Origin: Victivallales bacterium
GTDB lineage: Bacteria; Verrucomicrobiota; Lentisphaeria; Oligosphaerales; Oligosphaeraceae
NCBI GenBank assembly: GCA_017431185.1
Contig: JAFRLP010000048.1
Coordinates: forward strand, 1 to 5,841
Length of the DNA: 5,841 bases
Direction of reading: 5' to 3'
In this document: positions 1-5,754 of the stretch, piece by piece
Numbering within the stretch: position 1 is the first letter of the stretch
How the letters are laid out: each line of letters begins with the position of its first letter
Notes under the pieces: model-generated
Database searches by the model: none
Told to the model about the DNA's origin: nothing
The model's input: only the letters and a program-made list of their open reading frames with translations
Position numbers and translations under genes: made by a program

Positions 1-17
1 AAGTCTTCTGTTGTGTG

Positions 18-37
18 GCGCGGGCGCAGGCTCGCGC
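18..37. terminator. Candidate GC-rich hairpin downstream of the isomerase-like gene
   Basis: GCGCGGGC (18-25) and GCTCGCGC (30-37) can pair as an 8-bp stem with a 4-base loop. On the plus strand this includes one G-U pair; on the minus strand the same position is an A/C mismatch. It lies 17 bases past the stop codon of the isomerase-like gene, where a terminator would be expected. There is no U-tract after it in the minus direction, so it is not a classic intrinsic terminator. It may only reflect very GC-rich sequence. Confidence 0.2.
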
Positions 38-53
38 GGGGGGCGCACAGTGG

Positions 54-947
54 TCACACCACGGGATTGGGCACGTAGGTGGTACGGCACTGCGTGAGGT
101 AGTTGAGCGCATGGACTTGTCCAGTCATCTCCAACTCGCCCTTATACACGGGGTCATGCCAGCCTTCGATGTCGATGGAGCCCTTGAAGCCCGCCATGCG
201 AAGTTCGGAGATGATGTCCGTCCAGTTGCAGTCGCCAAAGCCGGGGTGACGGTGATAGACGAATGGCTTGACTCCGGTGATGCCATAGCGGGCTATGATG
301 TCGCGCTTGATGTTGGCGTCCTTGCCATGCAGGTGGAAGATGCGCTTGCCCCATTCGCGGAGTTGGGGCATCGGGTCAATGAGCTGGGTCATCTGATGGG
401 TGGGTTCCCACTCCAGTCCGATGTTGGGCAGCGGAATGGCCTCGAACATGAGTTCCCAGGCCGCAGGATTGTAGGCCAGGTTGAAGGCGCCGTTCTCCCA
501 AGTGCCGCCCATGACGCAGTTCTCGAAGGCCACACGGACATTCAGTTCCGCGGCCCTTTCGCACAAAGGCGTCCAGAAACGCTTGAAATCCTCCATGGTA
601 TCGGGCACGCTCTTGCCAGGCACACGCCCCGTAAAGCCGCTCACCACGTCCGTCTCAAACAAATGGGCGGCCTCAACCAGTTTCTTCAGTTGTGCGCGGA
701 TGGTTTCCGCCCGCTCGTCACTGCCCAGCGGGTTGCCGTAGGCGCTGATGGCGCCGACGCGGATGCCGTGCGATTTCAGCAGCGGCATGACCTTCTCCGC
801 CAGTTCGGCCGGCTCCATCCAGGTCAGGGCATTGTGCCCGAAGGTAAACGCGAAACTCTCAAAGCCGTAGGGAATGATCTGCTTCAGATACTCGACAGTG
901 TTTTCCTTGACTTGAACTAGTGTTCCGATGTAGATGTCTTGCTGCAT
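54..947 (-). CDS. Sugar phosphate isomerase/epimerase-like TIM-barrel protein
   Basis: This 297-residue protein looks like a complete member of the xylose-isomerase-like TIM-barrel superfamily (sugar phosphate isomerases/epimerases, AP endonuclease 2 fold). These are typically cytoplasmic, metal-dependent enzymes that isomerise or epimerise ketoses or inositols. Visible signs are strand-end acidic and histidine residues in the expected order: VAFENC with Glu142, LEWEPTH with Glu181 and His184, FHLHGKD with His206/His208, and IDIEGW with Glu261. In the family, Glu/Asp/His/Glu at such positions bind the metal. The second ligand site reads EPTH here, where many relatives have DxxH. Length is usual for the family. 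No signal peptide is seen. The ATG at 947 is preceded by AGGA (plus-strand 952-955) at short spacing. Substrate cannot be told from sequence; 'hydroxypyruvate isomerase-like' is an alternative label. The gene is separated from the lipoprotein gene by 183 bp with its own candidate promoter, so it is probably independently transcribed. Confidence 0.85.
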   Translation of the reverse strand: MQQDIYIGTLVQVKENTVEYLKQIIPYGFESFAFTFGHNALTWMEPAELAEKVMPLLKSHGIRVGAISAYGNPLGSDERAETIRAQLKKLVEAAHLFETDVVSGFTGRVPGKSVPDTMEDFKRFWTPLCERAAELNVRVAFENCVMGGTWENGAFNLAYNPAAWELMFEAIPLPNIGLEWEPTHQMTQLIDPMPQLREWGKRIFHLHGKDANIKRDIIARYGITGVKPFVYHRHPGFGDCNWTDIISELRMAGFKGSIDIEGWHDPVYKGELEMTGQVHALNYLTQCRTTYVPNPVV

Positions 948-1050
948 GGTTTCCTGGAGAAAAAGTTAGTGGGTGAAACGGTGGAACGGAAATGGCCGGC
1001 ACAAGGTCTGCGCAGGAGAGGGAACTCCCACGGAAAACCGCCAATGAAAT

Positions 1051-1078
1051 ACTATATCACCTGTTTGTCTTGAAACAA
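1051..1078 (-). promoter_or_regulatory. Candidate sigma70-type promoter for the isomerase-like gene
   Basis: On the minus strand a -10-like TATAGT (plus 1051-1056, one mismatch to TATAAT) lies 16 bases after a weak -35-like TTGTTT (plus 1073-1078). Transcription would start about 100 bases upstream of the ATG at 947. The -35 half overlaps a small palindrome. The -10 match is good and the -35 is poor, so this is a pattern-based call only. Confidence 0.35.
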
Positions 1079-1079
1079 G
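1069..1079. repeat. Short palindrome CTTGAAACAAG over the candidate -35
   Basis: CTTG and CAAG flank AAA, giving a 4-bp-arm palindrome. Overlapping alternative arms are TTGT/ACAA (1065-1068 with 1075-1078) and TGTTT/AAACA (1062-1066 with 1073-1077). The location, overlapping the -35-like element for the isomerase-like gene, would suit a repressor or activator site, but arms this short also occur by chance. Confidence 0.25.
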
Positions 1080-1130
1080 CCAGCAGGAGCGTTTTTGGGG
1101 GAATTGCATGAAGCGCGCCTTTGCCACTCC

Positions 1131-3566
1131 TCACTTCGTCTGGTTGGCCTTGCGCATTTGGCGCAAGTGAAGATTCGCGGCCTCCAGCATCTGGTGCTCC
1201 ACATTGGCCTTCAAGGTGGCGAGGGCCTGGCGCTGGCGGCGCAACGTCCCCAAAGTCGGTTCGTATGCCAGGGCGACAGGGGGAGTGGCTGTCCGCAGGA
1301 GCGTATCCAAGTCATCCTCGACAGGCGTGTTCAGGCAAAGGACGCAGCATTGCCCCAGACTCTCAACGGCGCTGCCATAGTCCGCCGCCCTTGCGGCAGA
1401 CGCAGCCTTCTCCGCCAGATACAGCGGATAGTCGCTGATGTGATAGAGAAGCTGCAGGCCAGCCACGCGCAGGGAGTCGCGTCTGGCCCAGTCCAGCATC
1501 TCCCCCGCCGTCCAGATGCGGTCATAGCGCAGAGTGGGTTCAGGGTCCTGCTTGGCAATCCTCATGGCGTCAAAGAACTTCCGCGTCTCCACCACCTTGA
1601 CGTCCAGGAAGGGATGTGACTCCTCCACGGAAAACTTCTTCTTGTAGAACTCATTGACCTCGACCAGCGTGGAGAAGCCAGGACCGCGGAAGTTCATGAA
1701 CACCCGCACATGCGCCAGACGCTCAATCTCCTTCACATGGATGACCTGCAAAAGCACATCCTGCTCATACAGCACCGCCGAGGTCTCACTGCGGGGCGCA
1801 TTCTGCGGCGCGTCCTCCCGATAGCCGGGATTGGACAGACGCCGCACTTCGCCTTGGCGGCGAATCGACTTCATCGCCTGGCGCTCCGTGCTCTCCCCGC
1901 CATCGAAATTGGCCACCATCCCGCCAAACGTCACATATCCCCATTGGGAGGGACGGCTCTCCGTCTCCGGAAACACCACCAGGCGGGAGAGGCCAAAACT
2001 CTTGAGCAAAACCTGAAGTTCATGCGCCAAATCCTGACTGTAGGTACGCCCGATGCCGGGCATGGCCGAGGACATGTCGCCTATCGAGATTGTCCTGACC
2101 AACTGGTTGCCTTCCAGCCTCTTGCGAAGGCGTTCCCACAGGGCGGCAGCCTGTTCCCGACGCGCGAGAATCTCCTTTGGCAGGACAGCCCCGTCAGGCA
2201 ACTCGCAAAGCCGAAGGGCCAGCGCGCAGATGGCCAGCGCCACCCCCTGGTGGTTGTCAATGTTCGTCGCGTGCTCGGCGGACGACAGATACTCGTCCAT
2301 CCCCTCCGGCAACATCTCCATATAGAGGCGGTCAAGGGACTCCTCCAGGACATTGCACCAGGTGCCATTCCCGTTGACGGAATTGCAGGAGTGGTAGATC
2401 CGCAATGGCTGTGTGGTGTCCTGCAAGGTGGCATGGAATTGGCGGTAGTTCACCGCCGCATCCCAGAACTCATGGCGTCTTCTCAAGTCGCTCAACTGGT
2501 CACCCCATAACTGACGGCGCTTGTCGGCGGCGGAGGCGACCAGCCGCGACAGGCGGTCCTGTGATTTCAGAAGAGCCTGGGCAAAGCGCTCGTCGGCGCG
2601 CCATTCGTCCAGATGGGAGGCCAAATCCGTCTCCACGTTGGTGAGGACGTTGGCCAGGGCGGCGTCCGAGGTCTTCTGGAGGCCAAAGAGGCGGTGCTGT
2701 TCCTCGGACAGGAGCTGCTCCAGCCTGCCCAGCGTGCTGGCCATGCAGTCCAGCGGAAGCCGTGCGAGTTTCTCATGGAATTCAGCGAGGGTCGCCTCAT
2801 CCCCCAGGGGGGCAAAGGAGAGTTCATCCGGCAGGCGTTTCCGCAGGGAGGTCAGCCGTTCAAGCAAGGCGCGTTGCTGAAACTCATCCAGCGCCACGGC
2901 ATTGCGGAGTTCCGACAGTTCATTGGCAATCTGCTTTTTCAAGCCAACGAGCACGCTGATGCGGTCAATCTCCTTCAGCAACGCCTTGCGGTCAAACTTC
3001 GCCGGGTCAGGAACCACCAGACGGCTTTTGGCAGCCCAGGCGCCGTAGTCCTCACGCTCCCCTTTGGAGAACATCTGCAAAATGGCGGGGGGAATGGCCT
3101 GCGGGACAGGCGGAATGACCTCCAGCGGCTGCGCCACCATGGCGTGAAGGTCCTGAAGCAGGGTCGCGCCCTGCTCCAGAGAGACATTCTGGGAGAAGAC
3201 AAGCGGCGCCAGCCGGATAACCCCGTCCTCCAACTTCACCAGGGGGGAGGCGTGCGCAATCACCGCCTGCTGCCAGCGGTCAAACAATCTGTCGCCGATG
3301 TCGCTCTGCACCTGGACGATTTGGCTCGCCCATTTCGGCGCCAGGGCGATTCCCGCCTCGGTGCTTCGAAACCAGATGATGAAGGAGTAGATCGCCTCGT
3401 CCGACGTGTCTTTGGGATAATGGGGCGCCACCACCCCGCCGCTTCTGGAGAAGCCGGGCGGCAGCCGCGTCACGAAAAGCTGGCAGGAGGCGAGCAGAAG
3501 CATGCCGCAGAGGAGAACTGCGTGTACGCGAAAACGTCCTGACATCCGTGGCTTCCCTGACTTCAT
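1131..3566 (-). CDS. Large outer-envelope lipoprotein of unknown function
   Basis: I do not recognise this 811-residue protein as a named family. The N-terminus is a clear lipoprotein signal: a basic n-region (K2, K5, R7, R11, R13), a hydrophobic core (residues 16-27) and a lipobox LASC with Cys28 as the lipidated residue. Residue +2 is Gln, not Asp, which by the enterobacterial Lol rule favours the outer membrane. A proline-rich stretch (147-160) precedes a long, charged, probably helical or coiled-coil region (about 190-370). Cys394 and Cys404 could form a disulfide. Residues about 485-556 alternate strand and helix in a way that recalls CsgG/LpoB-like lipoproteins (ISIGDMSS, a leucine-rich helix, then YVTFGGMVANF). 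The C-terminus (about 772-806) is again helical. The ATG at 3566 has AAGGAA (plus 3572-3577) at good spacing, overlapping the cyclophilin stop. An in-frame ATG at 3545, with AGGGA upstream, would also leave an intact signal. Co-translation with the secreted cyclophilin fits an envelope role. Confidence 0.85.
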   Translation of the reverse strand: MKSGKPRMSGRFRVHAVLLCGMLLLASCQLFVTRLPPGFSRSGGVVAPHYPKDTSDEAIYSFIIWFRSTEAGIALAPKWASQIVQVQSDIGDRLFDRWQQAVIAHASPLVKLEDGVIRLAPLVFSQNVSLEQGATLLQDLHAMVAQPLEVIPPVPQAIPPAILQMFSKGEREDYGAWAAKSRLVVPDPAKFDRKALLKEIDRISVLVGLKKQIANELSELRNAVALDEFQQRALLERLTSLRKRLPDELSFAPLGDEATLAEFHEKLARLPLDCMASTLGRLEQLLSEEQHRLFGLQKTSDAALANVLTNVETDLASHLDEWRADERFAQALLKSQDRLSRLVASAADKRRQLWGDQLSDLRRRHEFWDAAVNYRQFHATLQDTTQPLRIYHSCNSVNGNGTWCNVLEESLDRLYMEMLPEGMDEYLSSAEHATNIDNHQGVALAICALALRLCELPDGAVLPKEILARREQAAALWERLRKRLEGNQLVRTISIGDMSSAMPGIGRTYSQDLAHELQVLLKSFGLSRLVVFPETESRPSQWGYVTFGGMVANFDGGESTERQAMKSIRRQGEVRRLSNPGYREDAPQNAPRSETSAVLYEQDVLLQVIHVKEIERLAHVRVFMNFRGPGFSTLVEVNEFYKKKFSVEESHPFLDVKVVETRKFFDAMRIAKQDPEPTLRYDRIWTAGEMLDWARRDSLRVAGLQLLYHISDYPLYLAEKAASAARAADYGSAVESLGQCCVLCLNTPVEDDLDTLLRTATPPVALAYEPTLGTLRRQRQALATLKANVEHQMLEAANLHLRQMRKANQTK
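1899..2114 (-). other. CsgG/LpoB-like alpha/beta segment within the lipoprotein
   Basis: This covers residues about 485-556 of the 811-residue lipoprotein. What is seen: a strand-like VRTISIGDMSS, a small linker with Pro and Gly, an amphipathic helix ending in a strand (SRLVVF), and then GYVTFGGMVANF. Lipoproteins of the CsgG, LpoB and related groups have a comparable order: a strand with a D/N-S/N motif, a helix, a strand ending in VV, then a 'y..xG.v..f' strand. The assignment is inference from pattern and spacing, not from an alignment. Confidence 0.3.
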
Positions 3567-3571
3567 GCCCG

Positions 3572-3577
3572 TTCCTT
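3572..3577 (-). promoter_or_regulatory. Ribosome binding site of the lipoprotein, overlapping the upstream stop
   Basis: The minus strand reads AAGGAA, then CGGGC, then ATG (3566). The first bases of this site are the last bases of the cyclophilin TAA stop codon (3578-3576). This supports the ATG at 3566 as the start and suggests translational coupling: a ribosome ending on the cyclophilin gene would be positioned on the lipoprotein start. Confidence 0.6.
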
Positions 3578-4304
3578 AGCGGTTGTTCTTGACCACGTGA
3601 TACTCGTGGTTGCGGCGGGAGACCACCTCGACATTGAAATTGACGCTCTCCTTGGGAGAGCCGGAACTCGTGCCCAGAGCCTCCAGTTTGTCCAGAACCG
3701 CCAGACCGTCAATGACCTTTCCGAACACCGTGTGCTTGCCATCCAGCCAGGGGGTGGCGGCGAAGCAGAGGAAGAACTGGCTGCCATTGGTATTGGGGCC
3801 CGCGTTGGCCATGGACAGGATGCCCTTAGCGTCGTGGCGCAGGGAACTGATTTCATTGTCAAAGGTGTAGCCTGGCCCGCCCGTGCCAGGCGTGCCCATC
3901 GCGCCGCGCTTGCTGTTGGGGCAGCCGCCCTGCGCCATGAACCCGTTGATGATGCGGTGGAATGTCATCCCCTTGTAGAACCCGCTGTCGGCCAGTTCGA
4001 TGAAGTTGGCGACTGTGTTGGGCGCGTCGTCCTCAAAAAGCTCCACGGTGATGTCACCCTTGCTGGTCATGATTTTCACGACGGGGTTCTTTTCGGCCTC
4101 CAGTTTCTTCCCGTCCAATTCGGCAATGTCCTTTTTGGGGAACTGGAAGATGGCCCCGTCCGCTCCGATGACCGTCACCACCTTTCCCGCGTCCTTGACC
4201 GTACCCTCGTAGGACTGTCCGCTACGCAGTTTCACCTGACCGGCGCAAAGGACTCCGCACAAGACCAGCATGGACGTCACAATCTGAAAAAAGCTTTTCC
4301 GCAT
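3576..4304 (-). CDS. Secreted cyclophilin-type peptidyl-prolyl cis-trans isomerase
   Basis: The 242-residue protein catalyses cis-trans isomerisation of Xaa-Pro bonds, assisting folding, most likely in the periplasm. Residues 1-22 form a signal peptide (K3, hydrophobic 5-20, likely cleavage near A21/G22). The two cysteines at 16 and 20 are preceded by Leu and do not make a lipobox. Residues about 23-72 form a small beta-rich module ahead of the cyclophilin domain (about 76-230). Active-site residues match human CypA: R117 (R55), F122 (F60), M123 (M61), Q125 (Q63), A166-N167 (A101-N102), Q176 (Q111), F178 (F113), W186 (W121), L187 (L122) and H191 (H126). FHRIINGFMAQGG and NGSQFF are the diagnostic motifs. 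All catalytic positions are present, so an active enzyme is expected. AGGAG (plus 4312-4316) lies 7 bases before the ATG. It is first in a two-gene unit with the lipoprotein. ppiA-like, but the extra N-terminal module makes a specific symbol unsafe. Confidence 0.93.
   Translation of the reverse strand: MRKSFFQIVTSMLVLCGVLCAGQVKLRSGQSYEGTVKDAGKVVTVIGADGAIFQFPKKDIAELDGKKLEAEKNPVVKIMTSKGDITVELFEDDAPNTVANFIELADSGFYKGMTFHRIINGFMAQGGCPNSKRGAMGTPGTGGPGYTFDNEISSLRHDAKGILSMANAGPNTNGSQFFLCFAATPWLDGKHTVFGKVIDGLAVLDKLEALGTSSGSPKESVNFNVEVVSRRNHEYHVVKNNR
4089..4238 (-). other. N-terminal beta-rich module of the cyclophilin
   Basis: Residues about 23-72 of the cyclophilin, between signal peptide and catalytic domain, read VKLRSGQSYEGTVKDAG, then VVTVIGADGAIFQFPKKDIAEL. 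The pattern 'l.sG..yeG.v....g.vvtv...dG.i.fpkkdIa.l' looks like a small SH3-like or LSm-like beta barrel, of the kind often attached to secreted proteins in PVC bacteria. It is absent from short periplasmic PpiA enzymes such as that of E. coli. The fold is inferred from strand alternation only; it could be a substrate-binding or cell-wall-facing adaptor. Confidence 0.45.
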
Positions 4305-4311
4305 GAGGAAA

Positions 4312-4316
4312 CTCCT
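4312..4316 (-). promoter_or_regulatory. Ribosome binding site of the cyclophilin gene
   Basis: AGGAG on the minus strand lies 7 bases before the ATG at 4304, which fixes the start and places it at the head of a good signal peptide. The same bases sit in AGGAGTTTCCT, whose AGGA/TCCT arms could form only a very weak hairpin. Confidence 0.6.
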
Positions 4317-4345
4317 GTTTTAATGTTTTCCAGCAAAACAAATCC

Positions 4346-4378
4346 ATCATAATGTATTCTTGATTTGCCATCCTGCAA
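4346..4378 (-). promoter_or_regulatory. Candidate promoter for the cyclophilin-lipoprotein pair
   Basis: On the minus strand TTGCAG (plus 4373-4378) is followed after 16 bases by TACATT (plus 4351-4356). A better -10 match, TATGAT (plus 4346-4351), lies slightly downstream but at too long a spacing from this -35. The region is AT-richer than the genes and lies 40-75 bases upstream of the start, so a promoter is expected here. The exact hexamers are uncertain. Confidence 0.3.
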
Positions 4379-4421
4379 CTCCCCAAGACGGTAATTTTAC
4401 AGCGAAATTCAACCACTGTGC

Positions 4422-4451
4422 TTTTCAAGCAGGAATTGCGCATTATATTAT
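4422..4451 (+). promoter_or_regulatory. Candidate promoter for argG
   Basis: TTTTCA (4422-4427) is a partial -35. It is followed by TATATTAT (4444-4451), which offers TATATT at 16-base or TATTAT at 18-base spacing. Transcription would begin near 4458, giving a leader of roughly 65 bases before the argG ATG. A short palindrome lies immediately downstream of the -10. No clear ArgR box (paired TGAAT/ATTCA half-sites at the usual spacing) was found here, so the regulator is unknown. Confidence 0.4.
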
Positions 4452-4501
4452 CCGGATTGCATTGGACCAATTTTCCCGCGAACCGCAACCCGTGCAATTC
4501 C
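4432..4501. repeat. 8-bp inverted repeat flanking the argG promoter and leader
   Basis: GGAATTGC (4432-4439) is exactly inverted as GCAATTCC (4494-4501), with 54 bases between the arms. The next inner positions would add a G-T and a C-G pair. The left arm lies inside the candidate -35/-10 spacer and the right arm ends 9 bases before the argG ribosome binding site. This could be a pair of regulator half-sites. It can be an RNA stem only if transcription starts upstream of 4432. Confidence 0.3.
4461..4471. promoter_or_regulatory. Operator-like palindrome ATTGGACCAAT
   Basis: ATTGG and CCAAT are perfect 5-bp arms around one central A. The site begins 9 bases after the candidate argG -10, so it would cover the transcription start, a usual place for a repressor operator. 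With a one-base centre it is a DNA rather than an RNA element. No cognate regulator is in the window. Confidence 0.3.
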
Positions 4502-4510
4502 ACAAGACCC

Positions 4511-4516
4511 AAGGAG
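4511..4516 (+). promoter_or_regulatory. Ribosome binding site of argG
   Basis: AAGGAG lies 8 bases before the ATG at 4525. It decides the start: the reading frame is open back to about 4360 without a stop, and a GTG at 4516 overlaps this site, but only the ATG at 4525 has a well-placed site and begins the family's usual N-terminus. Confidence 0.75.
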
Positions 4517-4524
4517 TGAATCTG

Positions 4525-5739
4525 ATGTCAAAGAAGAAAAGAGTCGTGCTAGCCTACTCTGGCGGATTGGACACATCCTGCATCCTCAAATGGCTGCAGG
4601 AACAGTATGACGCCGAAGTCATCACCTACTGCGCAGACGTCGGACAGGGCGAAGAGCTGGACGGGCTGGACGAGAAGGCAAAGGCCACCGGCGCCGTCAA
4701 ATCCTACATCGAGGACCTGACCGAGGAATTCGCCAGGGACTACATCTTCCCGATGTTCCAGGCCAACGCCATCTACGAGAACATGTACCTGCTGGGCACC
4801 AGCATCGCCCGCCCCGTCATCGCCAAGCACCTGGTGGAGGTGGCGAAGAAAGAGAAGGCGGAGTTCATCTGCCACGGGGCGACGGGCAAGGGCAACGACC
4901 AGATCCGCTTTGAACTGAGCGCCTACGCCATCAACCCTGACATCAAGGTCATCGCCCCATGGCGCGACCCGAACTGGCAGTTCAAGAGCCGTACCGACCT
5001 CATCAAATACGCCAAGAAGAACCGCATCCCCGTGAACGTCACCAGCAAGAAAATCTACAGCGAAGACCGCAATCTTCTGCACATCAGCTTTGAGGGCGGA
5101 CCGCTGGAGGACCCCTGGGTGGAGGCCCCGGAGGAGTGCCACGTGCTGACCACCCCAGTCGAGAAGGCCCCCGACAAGCCCGAGTACGTCACCATCCATT
5201 TCGAGAAGGGCGTCCCCACCGCCGTCAACGGCAGGAAACTCTCCCCCGCCAACCTGATGCGCAAACTGAACGAGCTGGGCGGAAAGCACGCCATCGGGCG
5301 CATCGACATCGTGGAGACGCGCTTCACGGGAATGAAGGACCGCGGAGTCTATGAGACCCCGGGCGGAACCATTCTCTTCCACGCTCACCGCGCCATGGAG
5401 TCCATCTGCATGGACCGTGAGGTGATGAGCCTGCGTGACCAGCTCATCCCGCAATACGCCAACCTGGTCTATAACGGATTCTGGTTTGCCCCCGAGCGTG
5501 AGTTCCTCCAGGCCGCCATCACCGAAAGCCAGAAGACCGTGACCGGCGATGTCCGCTGCAAACTCTACAAGGGCAACTGCTTCATCGTGGGGCGTCGCTC
5601 CCCGTACACACTGTATGACCCCGCCGTGGTCACCTTTGAGCGTGACGATGTTTACAACCAGCAGGACGCCACCGGCTTCATCAAGCTGAACGCCCTGCGC
5701 CTGCGCATCCGCGCCAACGCCAAGCAACCCAAGGCATAA
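4525..5739 (+). CDS. argG: Argininosuccinate synthase
   Basis: This cytoplasmic enzyme joins citrulline and aspartate, using ATP (to AMP and PPi), to form argininosuccinate, the penultimate step of arginine synthesis. The 404-residue product has the usual length of the common bacterial/eukaryotic type. The N-terminal ATP pyrophosphatase P-loop is AYSGGLDTS (10-18). GTSIARP (91-97) and [14 protein letters not shown] (117-130) supply citrulline- and aspartate-binding residues; T120, N124 and D125 correspond to human T119, N123 and D124. [15 protein letters not shown] (178-192) is the typical synthetase-domain signature, followed by the C-terminal multimerisation helix region. No key residue is missing. 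The start at 4525 is set by AAGGAG at 4511-4516; the 55 open codons before it show no family similarity. It is divergent from the cyclophilin operon and ends 15 bases before panD, so the two probably share a transcript. argH is not in the window. Confidence 0.98.
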   Translation: MSKKKRVVLAYSGGLDTSCILKWLQEQYDAEVITYCADVGQGEELDGLDEKAKATGAVKSYIEDLTEEFARDYIFPMFQANAIYENMYLLGTSIARPVIAKHLVEVAKKEKAEFICHGATGKGNDQIRFELSAYAINPDIKVIAPWRDPNWQFKSRTDLIKYAKKNRIPVNVTSKKIYSEDRNLLHISFEGGPLEDPWVEAPEECHVLTTPVEKAPDKPEYVTIHFEKGVPTAVNGRKLSPANLMRKLNELGGKHAIGRIDIVETRFTGMKDRGVYETPGGTILFHAHRAMESICMDREVMSLRDQLIPQYANLVYNGFWFAPEREFLQAAITESQKTVTGDVRCKLYKGNCFIVGRRSPYTLYDPAVVTFERDDVYNQQDATGFIKLNALRLRIRANAKQPKA

Positions 5740-5754
5740 CCCCATTCGCTTCCC

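Noticed and set aside
15..920. A 301-codon plus-strand open frame opposite the isomerase-like gene
   Set aside because: It is antisense to a gene with clear TIM-barrel motifs, has no ribosome binding site or recognisable domain, and its composition (many His, Arg, Gly, Gln) is typical of a shadow frame in GC-rich DNA.
1080..1130. A terminator after the lipoprotein gene
   Set aside because: On the minus strand only a short AAGGCGCGCTT self-complementary stretch is seen, with no stable stem and no T-run after it. The run of T at 1092-1096 is on the plus strand and has no stem before it.
2613..3542. A 309-codon plus-strand open frame opposite the lipoprotein gene
   Set aside because: It lies antisense within the lipoprotein gene, whose signal peptide, lipobox and ribosome binding site are convincing. 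The translated sequence is low-complexity and Arg/Gln/His-rich without motifs.
4239..4304. Cyclophilin N-terminus as a lipoprotein signal (Cys16 or Cys20)
   Set aside because: Both cysteines are preceded by Leu at -1, which signal peptidase II does not accept in the usual lipobox. A signal peptidase I site near residues 21-23 fits better.
4360..4524. A longer argG start giving 55 extra residues
   Set aside because: The frame is open, but the start would be TTG without a good ribosome binding site and would cover the promoter. The family N-terminus begins at 4525, where AAGGAG is well placed.
4305..4524. A riboswitch, T-box or attenuator in the argG leader
   Set aside because: No T-box sequence, leader peptide rich in Arg codons, or terminator stem with a U-run was visible; only short repeats and promoter-like hexamers.
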